A DNA stretch of 64,000 bases, from the NCBI GenBank assembly GCA_963676095.1, contig OY781040.1:4526001-4590000 (forward strand). The letters run 5' to 3'. The DNA comes from G963676095 sp963676095 (GTDB lineage: Bacteria; Bacteroidota; Bacteroidia; Bacteroidales; Prolixibacteraceae). The notes under the pieces are model-generated. The model was not told where the DNA came from. It did not search any database and saw nothing but the letters and a program-made list of their open reading frames with translations. The position numbers were made by a program, and so were the translations under genes. Shown piece by piece: positions 34,071 through 43,515 of this stretch; position 1 is the stretch's first letter, and each line of letters opens with the position of its first letter.

Positions 34071-35120
34071 ATGAACGTTACAACCCGGATATTGGATAAC
34101 TATTTTAAAGGAAAGTGTTCCCAAAAAGAATATGAATCGCTTCTGGAGCAACTGATGAAAACGGACGACCCAAGGACGAAACAGTTGCTGGGGCAATACT
34201 GGATGGATTTTAAGGTCGGGACAGAGACGGGCGATGAAAATATGAACAACCTTTTGCTTAAAATACAGCACCGTATTTACCTTGAAGACAATAGGAAAAT
34301 GAAGAGGATCCGTTTTTTGTCACTGGTACAACGAATTGCAGCAATTTTGTTCGTTCCCCTTGTCTTGTCTTTTGTTGCTTATATTTATTTGTCATCAGGG
34401 AGCAGCAAAACTGGTCATTCAGCCTGGGCCGAGATCAGGAGCCCCTTAAGCGGGAAAACTCATTTTGTCCTTCCCGATGGTTCGGATGGTTATCTGAATA
34501 ACGGATCAGTTCTTAAGTATTCGGTTCCTTTTGAGGATCACCGTGTCGTTAGCCTGAAAGGGGAAGCGTGTTTCGATGTATTGCATACGGGCGAACCGTT
34601 TCATGTCCTTACTTCAAAACTGGATGTAACGGTTATGGGTACAAAATTTAACGTTGAGGCATATTCTGATGACTATATCGAGGAGATTATCCTCAAAGAG
34701 GGGAAGGTAAAAGTAGCTACGAAAGACGGGAAGGAACTTTCGGCATTAAATCCTGACCAGCAATTTATTATGGATACCAATACTAAAAAGTTTTGGGTAA
34801 AACAGGTGGATGCCTCAAACTATATGGCCTGGACGGACGGGAAACTGATTTTCAGGAACGACCGGCTTGATGATGTCATTAAAAAGTTAAGCCGCTGGTA
34901 TAATGTCGATTTTGTGATCAAGGATCCGGAGTTACTGAATTATACCTTTCACGCGACGTTTATGGATGAACGTTTGGACGAAGTTCTTAAATTATTATCG
35001 ATAACAACGCCAATCACATACAGGGAGGAAAAAAGAGCGCAATCGCCTGAGGGCGGTTTCGAGGGAAGGAGAGAAATTAAGCTGGGACTGGATCAGAAAA
35101 GGATAGATCTTTTTAAATAA
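34071..35120 (+). CDS. FecR-type anti-sigma factor
   Basis: FecR proteins sit in the inner membrane, hold the ECF sigma in the cytosol and receive the signal from a TonB-dependent receptor. The 349-residue product has a cytosolic N-terminal helical domain (residues 1-80), one membrane segment (about 88-107, IAAILFVPLVLSFVAYIYLS), a periplasmic FecR domain (AEIRSPLSGKTHFVLPDGSD; about 120-215) and a C-terminal DUF4974 domain with KLIFRNDRLDDVIKKLSRWY. This order is standard in Bacteroidota. The gene is 191 bp after the sigma factor and 89 bp before SusC, with a hairpin in the second gap. Confidence 0.92.
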   Translation: MNVTTRILDNYFKGKCSQKEYESLLEQLMKTDDPRTKQLLGQYWMDFKVGTETGDENMNNLLLKIQHRIYLEDNRKMKRIRFLSLVQRIAAILFVPLVLSFVAYIYLSSGSSKTGHSAWAEIRSPLSGKTHFVLPDGSDGYLNNGSVLKYSVPFEDHRVVSLKGEACFDVLHTGEPFHVLTSKLDVTVMGTKFNVEAYSDDYIEEIILKEGKVKVATKDGKELSALNPDQQFIMDTNTKKFWVKQVDASNYMAWTDGKLIFRNDRLDDVIKKLSRWYNVDFVIKDPELLNYTFHATFMDERLDEVLKLLSITTPITYREEKRAQSPEGGFEGRREIKLGLDQKRIDLFK

Positions 35121-35123
35121 AAG

Positions 35124-35156
35124 AAGACAGAAAGTGCTGGAACACTTTTCTGTCTT
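35124..35156 (+). terminator. Hairpin between fecR and susC
   Basis: AAGACAGAAAGTG (from 35124) pairs with CACTTTTCTGTCTT (35143-35156) with one bulge. The following T-run is short. It may separate the sigma/anti-sigma transcript from the SusCD transcript, as expected if SusCD has its own ECF-dependent promoter in 35157-35209. Confidence 0.5.
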
Positions 35157-35209
35157 GATATCAAGCAGTTTGCCTAACAAAATGTTTAACTACTTAATGA
35201 TTCAAATTT

Positions 35210-38200
35210 ATGAAAAAAAAACGGACACATGTGCCTGTATTTACGGGTATACTGGTCAAAATGTGGAAAATTATGCGTTTAAGTCTATTTTTTGTACTTT
35301 TTTTTATGGCCCAGTCCTGGGCTGTAAATACCTACTCTCAGCAAACCCGTCTGACTTTAAACCTTAAGAATGTGAAGGTAATCGATGTTCTCAACCAGAT
35401 CGAGAACGAGACGGAGTACTTTTTCCTTTTCAATCAGAAACTGGTCGATGTTGACCGCCGTGTTGATATTGAAGTTCGCCAGGAAAAGGTAGAAGATATT
35501 CTTTCCCGTCTTTTTGAAGGGACCAACGTTGATTACGTGGTGCATGACCGGCAAATCGTTCTGACCACAGGAATTTCTAGTTCAGGAGAGTTTCAGCAGC
35601 AAAAACAGTTGAAAGTTTCCGGTAGGGTAACCGATTCTTCCGGATCTTATATTCCCGGAGTTAGTATTGTGGTGAAAGGTTCTAATTCAGGAACAATTAC
35701 TGATTCTGAAGGGAATTACACCTTAGCCAATGTTCCTCAGGGGGCGGCTTTGGTCTTTTCATTCGTAGGGATGAAAACAAGGGAGATTGCTGTAAATGGA
35801 AGGTCAACCCTAAATGTCGTCATGGAGGAAGAAAAAATTGGGATTGAAGAAGTCGTTGCTGTAGGTTACGGGACACAAAAGAAAGTAAATCTGACTGGCT
35901 CTGTTGCCAATGTTGACAATAAACTTTTTGAAAGTCGTCCTGTTACCAACGTTTCTTCCGCGTTGCAGGGACTATTGTCGGGGGTCACAGTTACTCAGAA
36001 CAGTGGACAACCTGGAGCAGACGAAGGAACAATCCGTATTCGGGGGGTAGGGACACTTAATTCTGCCGATCCAATGGTGATTGTTGATGGTATTGAATCG
36101 ACAATGGATGATATCGATGCTAATGATATTGAGACAATATCTGTATTGAAAGATGCGGCTTCTGCATCAATTTATGGTTCAAAGGCTGCAAATGGTGTTA
36201 TTCTTATTACTACCAAAAGAGGCGATAGAAAAGGGAAATGTTCAATCAGCTATGCCGGGAATTTTGGTATTACCCAAGCTACAAGTACCCCTGAATTTTT
36301 TAGTTCGGCCCAGGTTGCTGAATATTATAATACCGCTTTGGAATACGAAGGGGGCTCAGCAATGTTCTCGGATGATGAGATAGAGAAATACCGGAATGGT
36401 TCAGATCCGGAACTTTATCCAAATACTGATTGGATTGACCTTATTTATAAAACAGCTTTTCAGCAGAGTCACAATGTTAATATTTCCGGAGGAAATGAAA
36501 CGTCCCGATATATGGCTTCTGTTGGTTATCAGGACCAGGAAGGTATTATTGACCGATTTAACAAGAAACAGTACAACATGCGGCTTAACCTGGATGCAAA
36601 TCCGCTAAAGAATCTGTCAACCAGTTTTAGTTTATCTTATACGCGCCAGGATGTTGGTGAGCCGGTTAATTCCTATAGTACCAGTAATGGCGATGCTTAT
36701 CAAATTATTCGTCTGACAAATCGTATCTCTCCTATGGTTGTCGCTAAATATGCAGATGGAACATATGGCACGGTCTCTGATGGAAACCCATTGGCCTGGA
36801 TAGAGAAAGGCGGAAGTAAACTAACCAAGAAGCATAATCTATTGGCAATTGGTTCTGCTAAATATAATTTCATGTCTTCTTTATCTTTAAAGGCCCAGGT
36901 TGGTTATAAGCTCTCTATGGATGATGAGGATAAATTTACAAAAGCAGTTGAATATAATTCTTCTTATACACAAGGGACAACTTCGAAATCGGTGACTAAT
37001 ACAAATTATGACCGGGTTACCTTGGATTTTACTCCTGAGTTCAAGGAATCTTTTGGGAAACATAATGTAAATATTCTGACTGGTTTTCATTCCGAATTAT
37101 ACAAATATAAATATACCTATGCGTACCGAAAAGGTTTCCCGAATACATCGCTTACAGACCTGAACGCCGGTTCCTCATCTACGGCCCAGGCTGAAGGCTA
37201 TACCCGGGAACTTGCAATGCTCTCATTTTTTTGTCGGCTTAATTATGATTATAAGGGTAAATATCTTTTTGAAGCGAATGTCCGTTATGATGGGTCTTCC
37301 CGTTTTGGCGAAGACAACCGTTGGGGCACATTCCCTTCTTTGTCTGGCGGATGGAGAATATCCGAAGAAAACTTTTTTAGCACACTGAAACCAATTATCA
37401 ATAACTTAAAAATTCGTGCTTCCTGGGGAAAATTAGGAAATCAGGAAATGGATAGTTATTACCCGACTATTTCGACGATGAGTTTAGGTTATGATTATGT
37501 GTTTGGAGGAAGCCTTTCTTCCGGGGCAAAGACTTATTACGCTGTTAATAAAAATCTGAAATGGGAAGAGACAACCACGTGGGGATTTGGACTTGATGCT
37601 ATTTTGTTGGATAACTTAAGTGTTACTGTCGATTATTACAATAAAACAACTTCGGGAATCCTGATGTCTATGAGTACTTCTGCTGCTTATGCACTGAGCG
37701 ATTATTATGCTAATGTGGGCAAAGTGAGAAATACTGGTGTAGAACTTTCCGTGAACTATAAAGATCATTTCGGAAAGGTTGATTTTAATTTCGGGGGAAA
37801 TGTTGCATTCAATAAAAATGAGGTACTCAACCTTGGCGGAAGTACTTGGCTTGAATGTGCTGATAATGACAGCTATATGGCAGTTAACTGGGTCGGCAAA
37901 CCGATGAATAGTTTTTATCAGTATAAGACGGATGGTCTTTTTCAGACGGAAGACGAACTTGATTCATGGGCCACTTATGGATTTACCAGTTTAACGAGAC
38001 GGTTGGGAGATGTGAAATACGTTGATACAGATGAAAGTGGAAAAGTGACTTCTGATGACCGTACTGTTCAAGGCTCTATGGATCCCAAAATTACCTTCGG
38101 ATTCAATTTAGGGATTAATTACAAAAACTTTGACATGATCGCATTTTTTCAGGGGGCGGCAAAGGTTTATCGTTATATGTCTGAGGGATTGGGGGCTTTA

Positions 38201-38560
38201 AGTACTTCAACTTCCAAACCGAATGCACTGTGGCTTGATAGCTGGACGACAACTAACACTGATGCCAAGTATCCTCGCCTGGCAACATCGGATAATGATA
38301 TAAATACCGCAGTATATTCCGATGTATGGCTGCAGAATTCGTCGTATTTACGAATGAAAGATCTTCAGGTTGGATATAGTTTCCCCGGGCGTTTATTGAA
38401 TAAGGTGGGTATTTCCAAATTAAGGGTTTATTATAGCGGACAAAATTTATTTACGATTTCTGGAATGATTAAAGGATGGGATCCGGAATCTCCGTCAGGA
38501 CGTGGAAATGGTTTTCCTCAAACTATAGTTAATTCTGTTGGGTTAAATCTTACTTTATAA
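35210..38560 (+). CDS. SusC/RagA-type TonB-dependent outer-membrane transporter
   Basis: SusC proteins are outer-membrane TonB-dependent channels that import oligosaccharides or peptides captured by SusD. The 1116-residue protein has a signal segment (about 22-43), an STN signalling domain (about 50-115; LKNVKVIDVLNQIENETEYFFLF), a carboxypeptidase-regulatory-like domain (about 138-215; VSGRVTDSSGSYIPGVSIVV), the TonB plug (GYGTQKKVNLTGSVA, RIRGVGTLNSADPMVIVDG) and a barrel to the C-terminus. The N-terminal STN domain is the part that talks to FecR, matching the upstream genes. Substrate cannot be read from the sequence; the downstream GH2 enzyme suggests a galactoside-containing glycan. Confidence 0.95.
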   Translation: MKKKRTHVPVFTGILVKMWKIMRLSLFFVLFFMAQSWAVNTYSQQTRLTLNLKNVKVIDVLNQIENETEYFFLFNQKLVDVDRRVDIEVRQEKVEDILSRLFEGTNVDYVVHDRQIVLTTGISSSGEFQQQKQLKVSGRVTDSSGSYIPGVSIVVKGSNSGTITDSEGNYTLANVPQGAALVFSFVGMKTREIAVNGRSTLNVVMEEEKIGIEEVVAVGYGTQKKVNLTGSVANVDNKLFESRPVTNVSSALQGLLSGVTVTQNSGQPGADEGTIRIRGVGTLNSADPMVIVDGIESTMDDIDANDIETISVLKDAASASIYGSKAANGVILITTKRGDRKGKCSISYAGNFGITQATSTPEFFSSAQVAEYYNTALEYEGGSAMFSDDEIEKYRNGSDPELYPNTDWIDLIYKTAFQQSHNVNISGGNETSRYMASVGYQDQEGIIDRFNKKQYNMRLNLDANPLKNLSTSFSLSYTRQDVGEPVNSYSTSNGDAYQIIRLTNRISPMVVAKYADGTYGTVSDGNPLAWIEKGGSKLTKKHNLLAIGSAKYNFMSSLSLKAQVGYKLSMDDEDKFTKAVEYNSSYTQGTTSKSVTNTNYDRVTLDFTPEFKESFGKHNVNILTGFHSELYKYKYTYAYRKGFPNTSLTDLNAGSSSTAQAEGYTRELAMLSFFCRLNYDYKGKYLFEANVRYDGSSRFGEDNRWGTFPSLSGGWRISEENFFSTLKPIINNLKIRASWGKLGNQEMDSYYPTISTMSLGYDYVFGGSLSSGAKTYYAVNKNLKWEETTTWGFGLDAILLDNLSVTVDYYNKTTSGILMSMSTSAAYALSDYYANVGKVRNTGVELSVNYKDHFGKVDFNFGGNVAFNKNEVLNLGGSTWLECADNDSYMAVNWVGKPMNSFYQYKTDGLFQTEDELDSWATYGFTSLTRRLGDVKYVDTDESGKVTSDDRTVQGSMDPKITFGFNLGINYKNFDMIAFFQGAAKVYRYMSEGLGALSTSTSKPNALWLDSWTTTNTDAKYPRLATSDNDINTAVYSDVWLQNSSYLRMKDLQVGYSFPGRLLNKVGISKLRVYYSGQNLFTISGMIKGWDPESPSGRGNGFPQTIVNSVGLNLTL

Positions 38561-38573
38561 ATTTAATGACCTA

Positions 38574-40235
38574 ATGATTATGAAAAATTTATTATTATAT
38601 ACAGTATTTATATTGTTGATCCTGAGCACCGGGTGCTCGGATTTTCTTGACCGCTATCCCTCGGATTCTCTTTCTCCGGAAACTTTCTGGAATACGGAAG
38701 ACGATGCTACCCTCGCGTTAACAGGATGCTATTATGGATTAGAGTATATTTACGGCGGGTACAACATGATGTATTGGGATTGTACTTCTGATAATTTATT
38801 TAATTATTTTAGTTGGGAAGGGTACAAACCTTTTGTAAACGGGAGTCTGTCTCCGAGCAATTCTGGTCGGGATTTTTATACCTTTTCAGATATCCGTACC
38901 TGTAATGAATATCTTGCAAACGAGGCGAGTGTGGATTGGTCTTCGACAGACACTGAAAATCAATATAAAGCAGAAGTTCAGGCGATAAGGGGCATTATTT
39001 ATTTGTGGAAAACGGAATGTTTCGGAGATTTCCCATTGGTAACAGAAGTGATTGATGATCCGGAAGAGGCGTTGCTAGACAGAACAGATATAGATACTGT
39101 CCGTCAGTTTATTGTTTCTGAGTTGACCGATTGTCTTCAATATCTCCCGGATAAAAGTGATATGGATGAAGGACGTATCAGCAAGCAGGCGGTTCAAGCT
39201 TTTTTAATGCGCTATTATTTGTATCAGAGTGATTATGAAACAGCTTTGACCTATGCTAAAGCAATTGAGGAGAGCGGACAATTTTCTTTGCCCACATCAC
39301 TAAGTTATGCCGATGCTTTTCTTGTTGATAACCAGATTAACAGTGAAACGATTTTTAGTCATACTTACCTGGAAAGTACATCTATGGATTTGTATCTGCC
39401 TCCGTTTATGCCCAATGCGATCGGGGGATGGTCTTCCGTTGTTCCAACTGTTGATCTTGCTGAAGCATATGAAATGAGCGATGGCCGGACCATTGAGGAA
39501 GCTGAAGCTGATGGAGATTATGACGAATCAAATCCATTTGTAAACAGGGACCCACGTCTGAGGGCAACAATTTTATATCCGGGACAAATTTACTGTTCTG
39601 ATTATGAGGATTCTTATAGTGGATGCTATAATTCCCTTCCTCAATATTTTGGTGATGGTACGAGAAACAGCGATTATGGAAGTAACGCTGATAACGCGAC
39701 AAAAACCAGTTTACAGTTTAAAAAATTTCTTCAGAATATGGATCAGTTCAGCGATATTAGTAGTGCAACAATGCATTTCCCTATTATTCGTTATGCAGAA
39801 GTATTATTAACAATTGCTGAATGTGATATTGAGTTGAATCAGGATTTTGATGAGGCAATAGCCTGTATGAACTTGGTTCGGGAAAGGGCAGGAATGCCGG
39901 ATGTTAATACCAGCAAATATAACGACCAGACTTCTTTACGTACATTAGTGCGGCGAGAAAGACGTGTTGAATTCGCAGGAGAAGGATTACGGCGGGCAGA
40001 CTTGAAACGGTGGGGTTCTCTGTATTCTACTTTAAGTGGCTTTGAAATTGAACGCTATAACGGAGATGTAACGACCACCTTGAATGATGAAGGAGATTAT
40101 GATGTTTCTGTAACAGGGATAAGTACTGTTTCCGGGCAGACCTATTCTTTCCAGGAATACCAGATATTATTCCCTATTCCACAGGATGAGATGGACGTTA
40201 ACCCGAATGTCGAACAGAATCCTGGATATGATTAA
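38574..40235 (+). CDS. SusD/RagB-type surface lipoprotein
   Basis: SusD proteins are cell-surface lipoproteins that form a lid over the SusC channel and bind the incoming glycan. The 553-residue product has a lipoprotein signal (ILLILSTGC, lipidated Cys near residue 21), the opening SDFLDRYPSDSLSPETFWN motif, TPR-like helices and the C-terminal REWRRELAGEG-like segment (RRERRVEFAGEGLRRADLKR) common to RagB/SusD. It ends with the family tail QILFPIPQDEMDVNPNVEQN. Start may be ATG 38574 or ATG 38580. It follows susC after 13 bp and is followed by a terminator. Confidence 0.94.
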   Translation: MIMKNLLLYTVFILLILSTGCSDFLDRYPSDSLSPETFWNTEDDATLALTGCYYGLEYIYGGYNMMYWDCTSDNLFNYFSWEGYKPFVNGSLSPSNSGRDFYTFSDIRTCNEYLANEASVDWSSTDTENQYKAEVQAIRGIIYLWKTECFGDFPLVTEVIDDPEEALLDRTDIDTVRQFIVSELTDCLQYLPDKSDMDEGRISKQAVQAFLMRYYLYQSDYETALTYAKAIEESGQFSLPTSLSYADAFLVDNQINSETIFSHTYLESTSMDLYLPPFMPNAIGGWSSVVPTVDLAEAYEMSDGRTIEEAEADGDYDESNPFVNRDPRLRATILYPGQIYCSDYEDSYSGCYNSLPQYFGDGTRNSDYGSNADNATKTSLQFKKFLQNMDQFSDISSATMHFPIIRYAEVLLTIAECDIELNQDFDEAIACMNLVRERAGMPDVNTSKYNDQTSLRTLVRRERRVEFAGEGLRRADLKRWGSLYSTLSGFEIERYNGDVTTTLNDEGDYDVSVTGISTVSGQTYSFQEYQILFPIPQDEMDVNPNVEQNPGYD

Positions 40236-40256
40236 AAAAATTAATATTTTTCGGTA

Positions 40257-40294
40257 AATAAAAAGTCCGAAATACAGTATTCGGACTTTTTATT
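40257..40294 (+). terminator. Terminator after susD
   Basis: AATAAAAAGTCCGAA (40257-40271) and TTCGGACTTTTTATT (40280-40294) are a perfect 15-bp inverted repeat with an 8-base loop and built-in T-run. It stands only 15 bp before the next ATG (40310), so downstream genes are likely transcribed at a lower level by read-through. Confidence 0.85.
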
Positions 40295-40309
40295 CTTCTT
40301 TATTTATCT

Positions 40310-41734
40310 ATGGAAAGAGAATTCTTGTTTTTCTTGTTTTTCTTATTGGTTTCTTGTTCTGGAAAGAAAGACGCATGTTCTGTTTCCCGGGATTACCCAG
40401 AAATTTTTCCGGATTATATATCTGTGACTGTCCCTTGCAATATTGCCCCCTTGAATTTTAGAATGAATCATGTAACGTTTTTACGTGCAGATTTCTTAGT
40501 CAAAGGGAAGAAGCTAGCTACTATTTCAGGTAAAAATCATATACGCATTCCTGAACGTCGATGGAAAAAGTGGCTTAGCCGATATAAAGGGGAAAAGCTG
40601 GATGTCTCGGTTTCTTCCTGGTCTGATAAAATTCCGGGGGGAATCAGGTATAAAACTTTTTCTATCGGGATATCCAATGACTCAATTGATGGGTGGATTG
40701 CTTATCGTTTAATAGAGCCGGGATATGAATTGTGGAACCATATGGGGATTTATCAGCGGAATCTTGCCTCATTTGAAGAAAAGGAAATCGTGACGAATAA
40801 AGTGAATCACAATGCTTGTGTCAATTGTCATTCCTTTAATAATTATTCGCCGTCAAATTTTATGTTTCATGCACGAGGAGAAAACGGTACTACCGTTTTA
40901 GTGATAAACGGAAAACCCAGACGGTTAGACTTTATTAAATTAACTACCATGAATGCCACTTATCCTATGTGGCACCCTTCGGGGAAATATATCGTTTTTG
41001 CATCAGGTGTCACCCGTCAGTCCTTTCTTTTATCCGGATATAAACCTGTTGAAGTTTATGATCTGGAATCCAATCTTCTTATTTATGATGTGCTGAATAA
41101 TCGGGTACTTACAGATGAGCGTTTAACGACCAAAGACAGGTTCGAAACATTCCCGGCATTTTCTCCCGATGGAAAATCCCTTTATTATTGCTGTGCCAAT
41201 GCAAGAAAGATGCCTATGGAATATAAAAATTTGAAATACGCGCTATGTCGGGTTGCTTTTAATGAAGAAACAGGTGAATTGAGAGAACGGATAGATACGT
41301 TGTATAATCCTGATATTGAAGGAGGAAGTGTCTCTTTTCCGCGTATCTCTCCTGATGGGAAATACCTGCTTTACACCGAGTCAGCATGTGCCACTTTCCC
41401 AATCTGGCATGAGGAAGCTGATTTAAAAATGATTAACCTGGCTACTGAAGTACAAATGGATACTGCACCGTTGAACAGTACGCAAACAGAAAGTTATCAC
41501 TCGTGGTCATCAAACGGAAAATGGATTTTATTCAGTAGCCGGAGGCTTGACGGGCGTTATACCCGTTTATATATAGCCAAGATGAATGATGACGGACACT
41601 TTTGTAAACCTTTTTTACTTCCACAGGAAAATCCATTACAAAACGTACTAAGAATGAAATCATACAATATTCCGGAATTTATAAAGGGAGAAGTTATGTT
41701 AAGACAGCAAGATGTTGCCGTTTTGTTCAAATAA
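40310..41734 (+). CDS. PD40/TolB-like beta-propeller lipoprotein with CxxCH motif
   Basis: The 474-residue product is a predicted lipoprotein (FLLVSCSGKK, Cys16). Residues about 30-150 form a small unassigned domain. A single c-type haem-like motif CVNCH occurs at 170-174, in KVNHNACVNCHSFNN. The C-terminal half has WD40-like PD40 repeats: YPMWHPSGKYIVFASG, FPAFSPDGKSLYYC, FPRISPDGKYLLYTE and HSWSSNGKWILFSSRR, as in TolB propellers. I know this type as a companion of SusCD loci in Bacteroidota, often followed by a DUF6057 membrane protein as here. Its function is not known to me. The haem site is inferred from a five-residue motif plus His and could instead be a metal or disulfide site. Confidence 0.8.
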   Translation: MEREFLFFLFFLLVSCSGKKDACSVSRDYPEIFPDYISVTVPCNIAPLNFRMNHVTFLRADFLVKGKKLATISGKNHIRIPERRWKKWLSRYKGEKLDVSVSSWSDKIPGGIRYKTFSIGISNDSIDGWIAYRLIEPGYELWNHMGIYQRNLASFEEKEIVTNKVNHNACVNCHSFNNYSPSNFMFHARGENGTTVLVINGKPRRLDFIKLTTMNATYPMWHPSGKYIVFASGVTRQSFLLSGYKPVEVYDLESNLLIYDVLNNRVLTDERLTTKDRFETFPAFSPDGKSLYYCCANARKMPMEYKNLKYALCRVAFNEETGELRERIDTLYNPDIEGGSVSFPRISPDGKYLLYTESACATFPIWHEEADLKMINLATEVQMDTAPLNSTQTESYHSWSSNGKWILFSSRRLDGRYTRLYIAKMNDDGHFCKPFLLPQENPLQNVLRMKSYNIPEFIKGEVMLRQQDVAVLFK

Positions 41735-41744
41735 AAAAAAGAAG

Positions 41745-43445
41745 ATGAAGAAACCGACCATTTATATATTTGCGTTTTTTCTATCTGTTTACGGGCTGTG
41801 GTATTTCCTGTATCCCGAGACGCTTGCATGCGTGGAAGCTAACAGTTTTTTTGTCGTTACGCCGGATTATCTGAATGCAAAAATTACTCAACCGGGCGGT
41901 ACGGGAATTCTACTGAACGACTTCCTGTCACAATTTTATCGCTGGAGAGAGATTGGTGCTCTGATCCAGTCTCTCTTTGTTACCCTGGTACTGGTACTGT
42001 CTCGATATTTATTAATACGGTTAAAAGGACAAGCCGGTTTTTGGATGGCGATGCTCCCAGCATGTGCTTTTTTGTTGTTGCAACAAAAGTGGTATGTCGT
42101 TTCTTTTTCGTTTCAGTTTGTTCTGTTTTGCGGGTTACTAACATTTTATTCAATTATTGAACCGCCTAAGGTAAGGAGAGCCATAAGCCTAGTTATGCTT
42201 CCGTTTTTTTCGGCCTTATTGCCGCCGGGCATTGTGATTCTTCTTTTTGTTTATTTCTTTTTTCTTGAATATTTTTTGTATAACCAAAGAAATGCGGCAT
42301 TAATCTGGCCATTTTCAGGATTAGTTCTTTCATTCTTTATGCCATTGCTTTGGAGCAGTCTTTTTTCTTTCGTTTCATCAGTGGACAGGTACTGTTTTGT
42401 TACCCAGTTGGGTACTCCTGTTTATCCTGCATATATGCTGTATGCGGGAATTATTCCCTTTTTTGTTTTTGCATGTAGATCCCTGATAAAAAGTAAAGTG
42501 ATTACCATTACTCTTTTTTTCTTGGAAAGTTGTGTCACACTTCTGGTTTTCTGTTTTAACACATATGCCTGGGAACGGGAACAATTTGCAGCAGTTGAGC
42601 ATTATGCTCTGGCATCGGACTGGGATGGCGTGCTGGACAGGATTAGTGAAGAAGATGCAAAAAATGATCCCCGCTTGCAAAGATATGCCTTATTAGCATT
42701 ACAAGAAAAAAACTTGTTGGTTGATCATCTTTTCAGTTTTCACCTTTCATCCCCTGATTGTTTTTATTTTTATTTATCAAAAAATCCCTTTTGTCAGCGG
42801 TTTAATAGTCTGTTCTATGCCTCCCTGGGAATATATAATGAAGCTATCAGGCAAACATTCGAAGCATCTTTGCAAACAGACAATGGTATTACTTTTCAGG
42901 ACCTTCGCCAAATGACTGATTGGTTTCTTAAAGAAGGGAATGCTCCCGTCGCAGAGAAATACATGACGCTCCTTCGGTATTCTACTTTTCACGGGAGATG
43001 GATCAGAAAAAGGGAAGTGCTGTTAGCTACTTTAAGGCAGAAAACGATCGCTTTCCCACTTGAACGCAACCAGATCATTTTTACCAGTGCCTATCCGTTT
43101 ACCCAAGAAATGTCCTGTTTCCTGGAATATGATCCGGAAAATCTGAAAAAAGAAGAATATTTTCTTCTTGCGCTACTGATTAAAAAAGATCTGGATAGAT
43201 TTTTGATGGCAATTACTTCATTGCCATATTTTTTACAAAAATCGGAAATACCTGCTTCTTTTCAGCAGGCGCTTACGATTATTGCATCCGATAAACCGGA
43301 TTTATTGATGAAAATTAATATCTCAAGAAATATCATGGATTCATATAAAAAAATTCGGGGTCAACTATCTAAAAATCAGATTTTATCCGGCGAATACAAT
43401 AATACTTATTGGTCATACTATTGGCAGAGCTCGATTGGAGAATGA
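41745..43445 (+). CDS. DUF6057-like multi-pass membrane protein
   Basis: The 566-residue product (from ATG 41745, MKKPTIYIFAFFLSVYG) has about nine or ten membrane segments in residues 1-280, followed by a soluble helical part of about 290 residues with TPR-like alternation (WDGVLDRISEEDAKNDPRLQRYALLALQ, GIYNEAIRQTFEAS). It fits the Bacteroidota family DUF6057, whose role is unknown; the assignment is from memory of the pattern. A longer start at 41712 overlaps the preceding gene. The gene follows the PD40 lipoprotein after 10 bp, so the two probably form a functional pair: an envelope lipoprotein and an inner-membrane partner. Confidence 0.7.
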   Translation: MKKPTIYIFAFFLSVYGLWYFLYPETLACVEANSFFVVTPDYLNAKITQPGGTGILLNDFLSQFYRWREIGALIQSLFVTLVLVLSRYLLIRLKGQAGFWMAMLPACAFLLLQQKWYVVSFSFQFVLFCGLLTFYSIIEPPKVRRAISLVMLPFFSALLPPGIVILLFVYFFFLEYFLYNQRNAALIWPFSGLVLSFFMPLLWSSLFSFVSSVDRYCFVTQLGTPVYPAYMLYAGIIPFFVFACRSLIKSKVITITLFFLESCVTLLVFCFNTYAWEREQFAAVEHYALASDWDGVLDRISEEDAKNDPRLQRYALLALQEKNLLVDHLFSFHLSSPDCFYFYLSKNPFCQRFNSLFYASLGIYNEAIRQTFEASLQTDNGITFQDLRQMTDWFLKEGNAPVAEKYMTLLRYSTFHGRWIRKREVLLATLRQKTIAFPLERNQIIFTSAYPFTQEMSCFLEYDPENLKKEEYFLLALLIKKDLDRFLMAITSLPYFLQKSEIPASFQQALTIIASDKPDLLMKINISRNIMDSYKKIRGQLSKNQILSGEYNNTYWSYYWQSSIGE

Positions 43446-43515
43446 ATTTGAATTAAAAAAACAGGATGAGTTTTATTAACTTAGCAACAATATTAATCCA
43501 ACAAAACTACTAACC

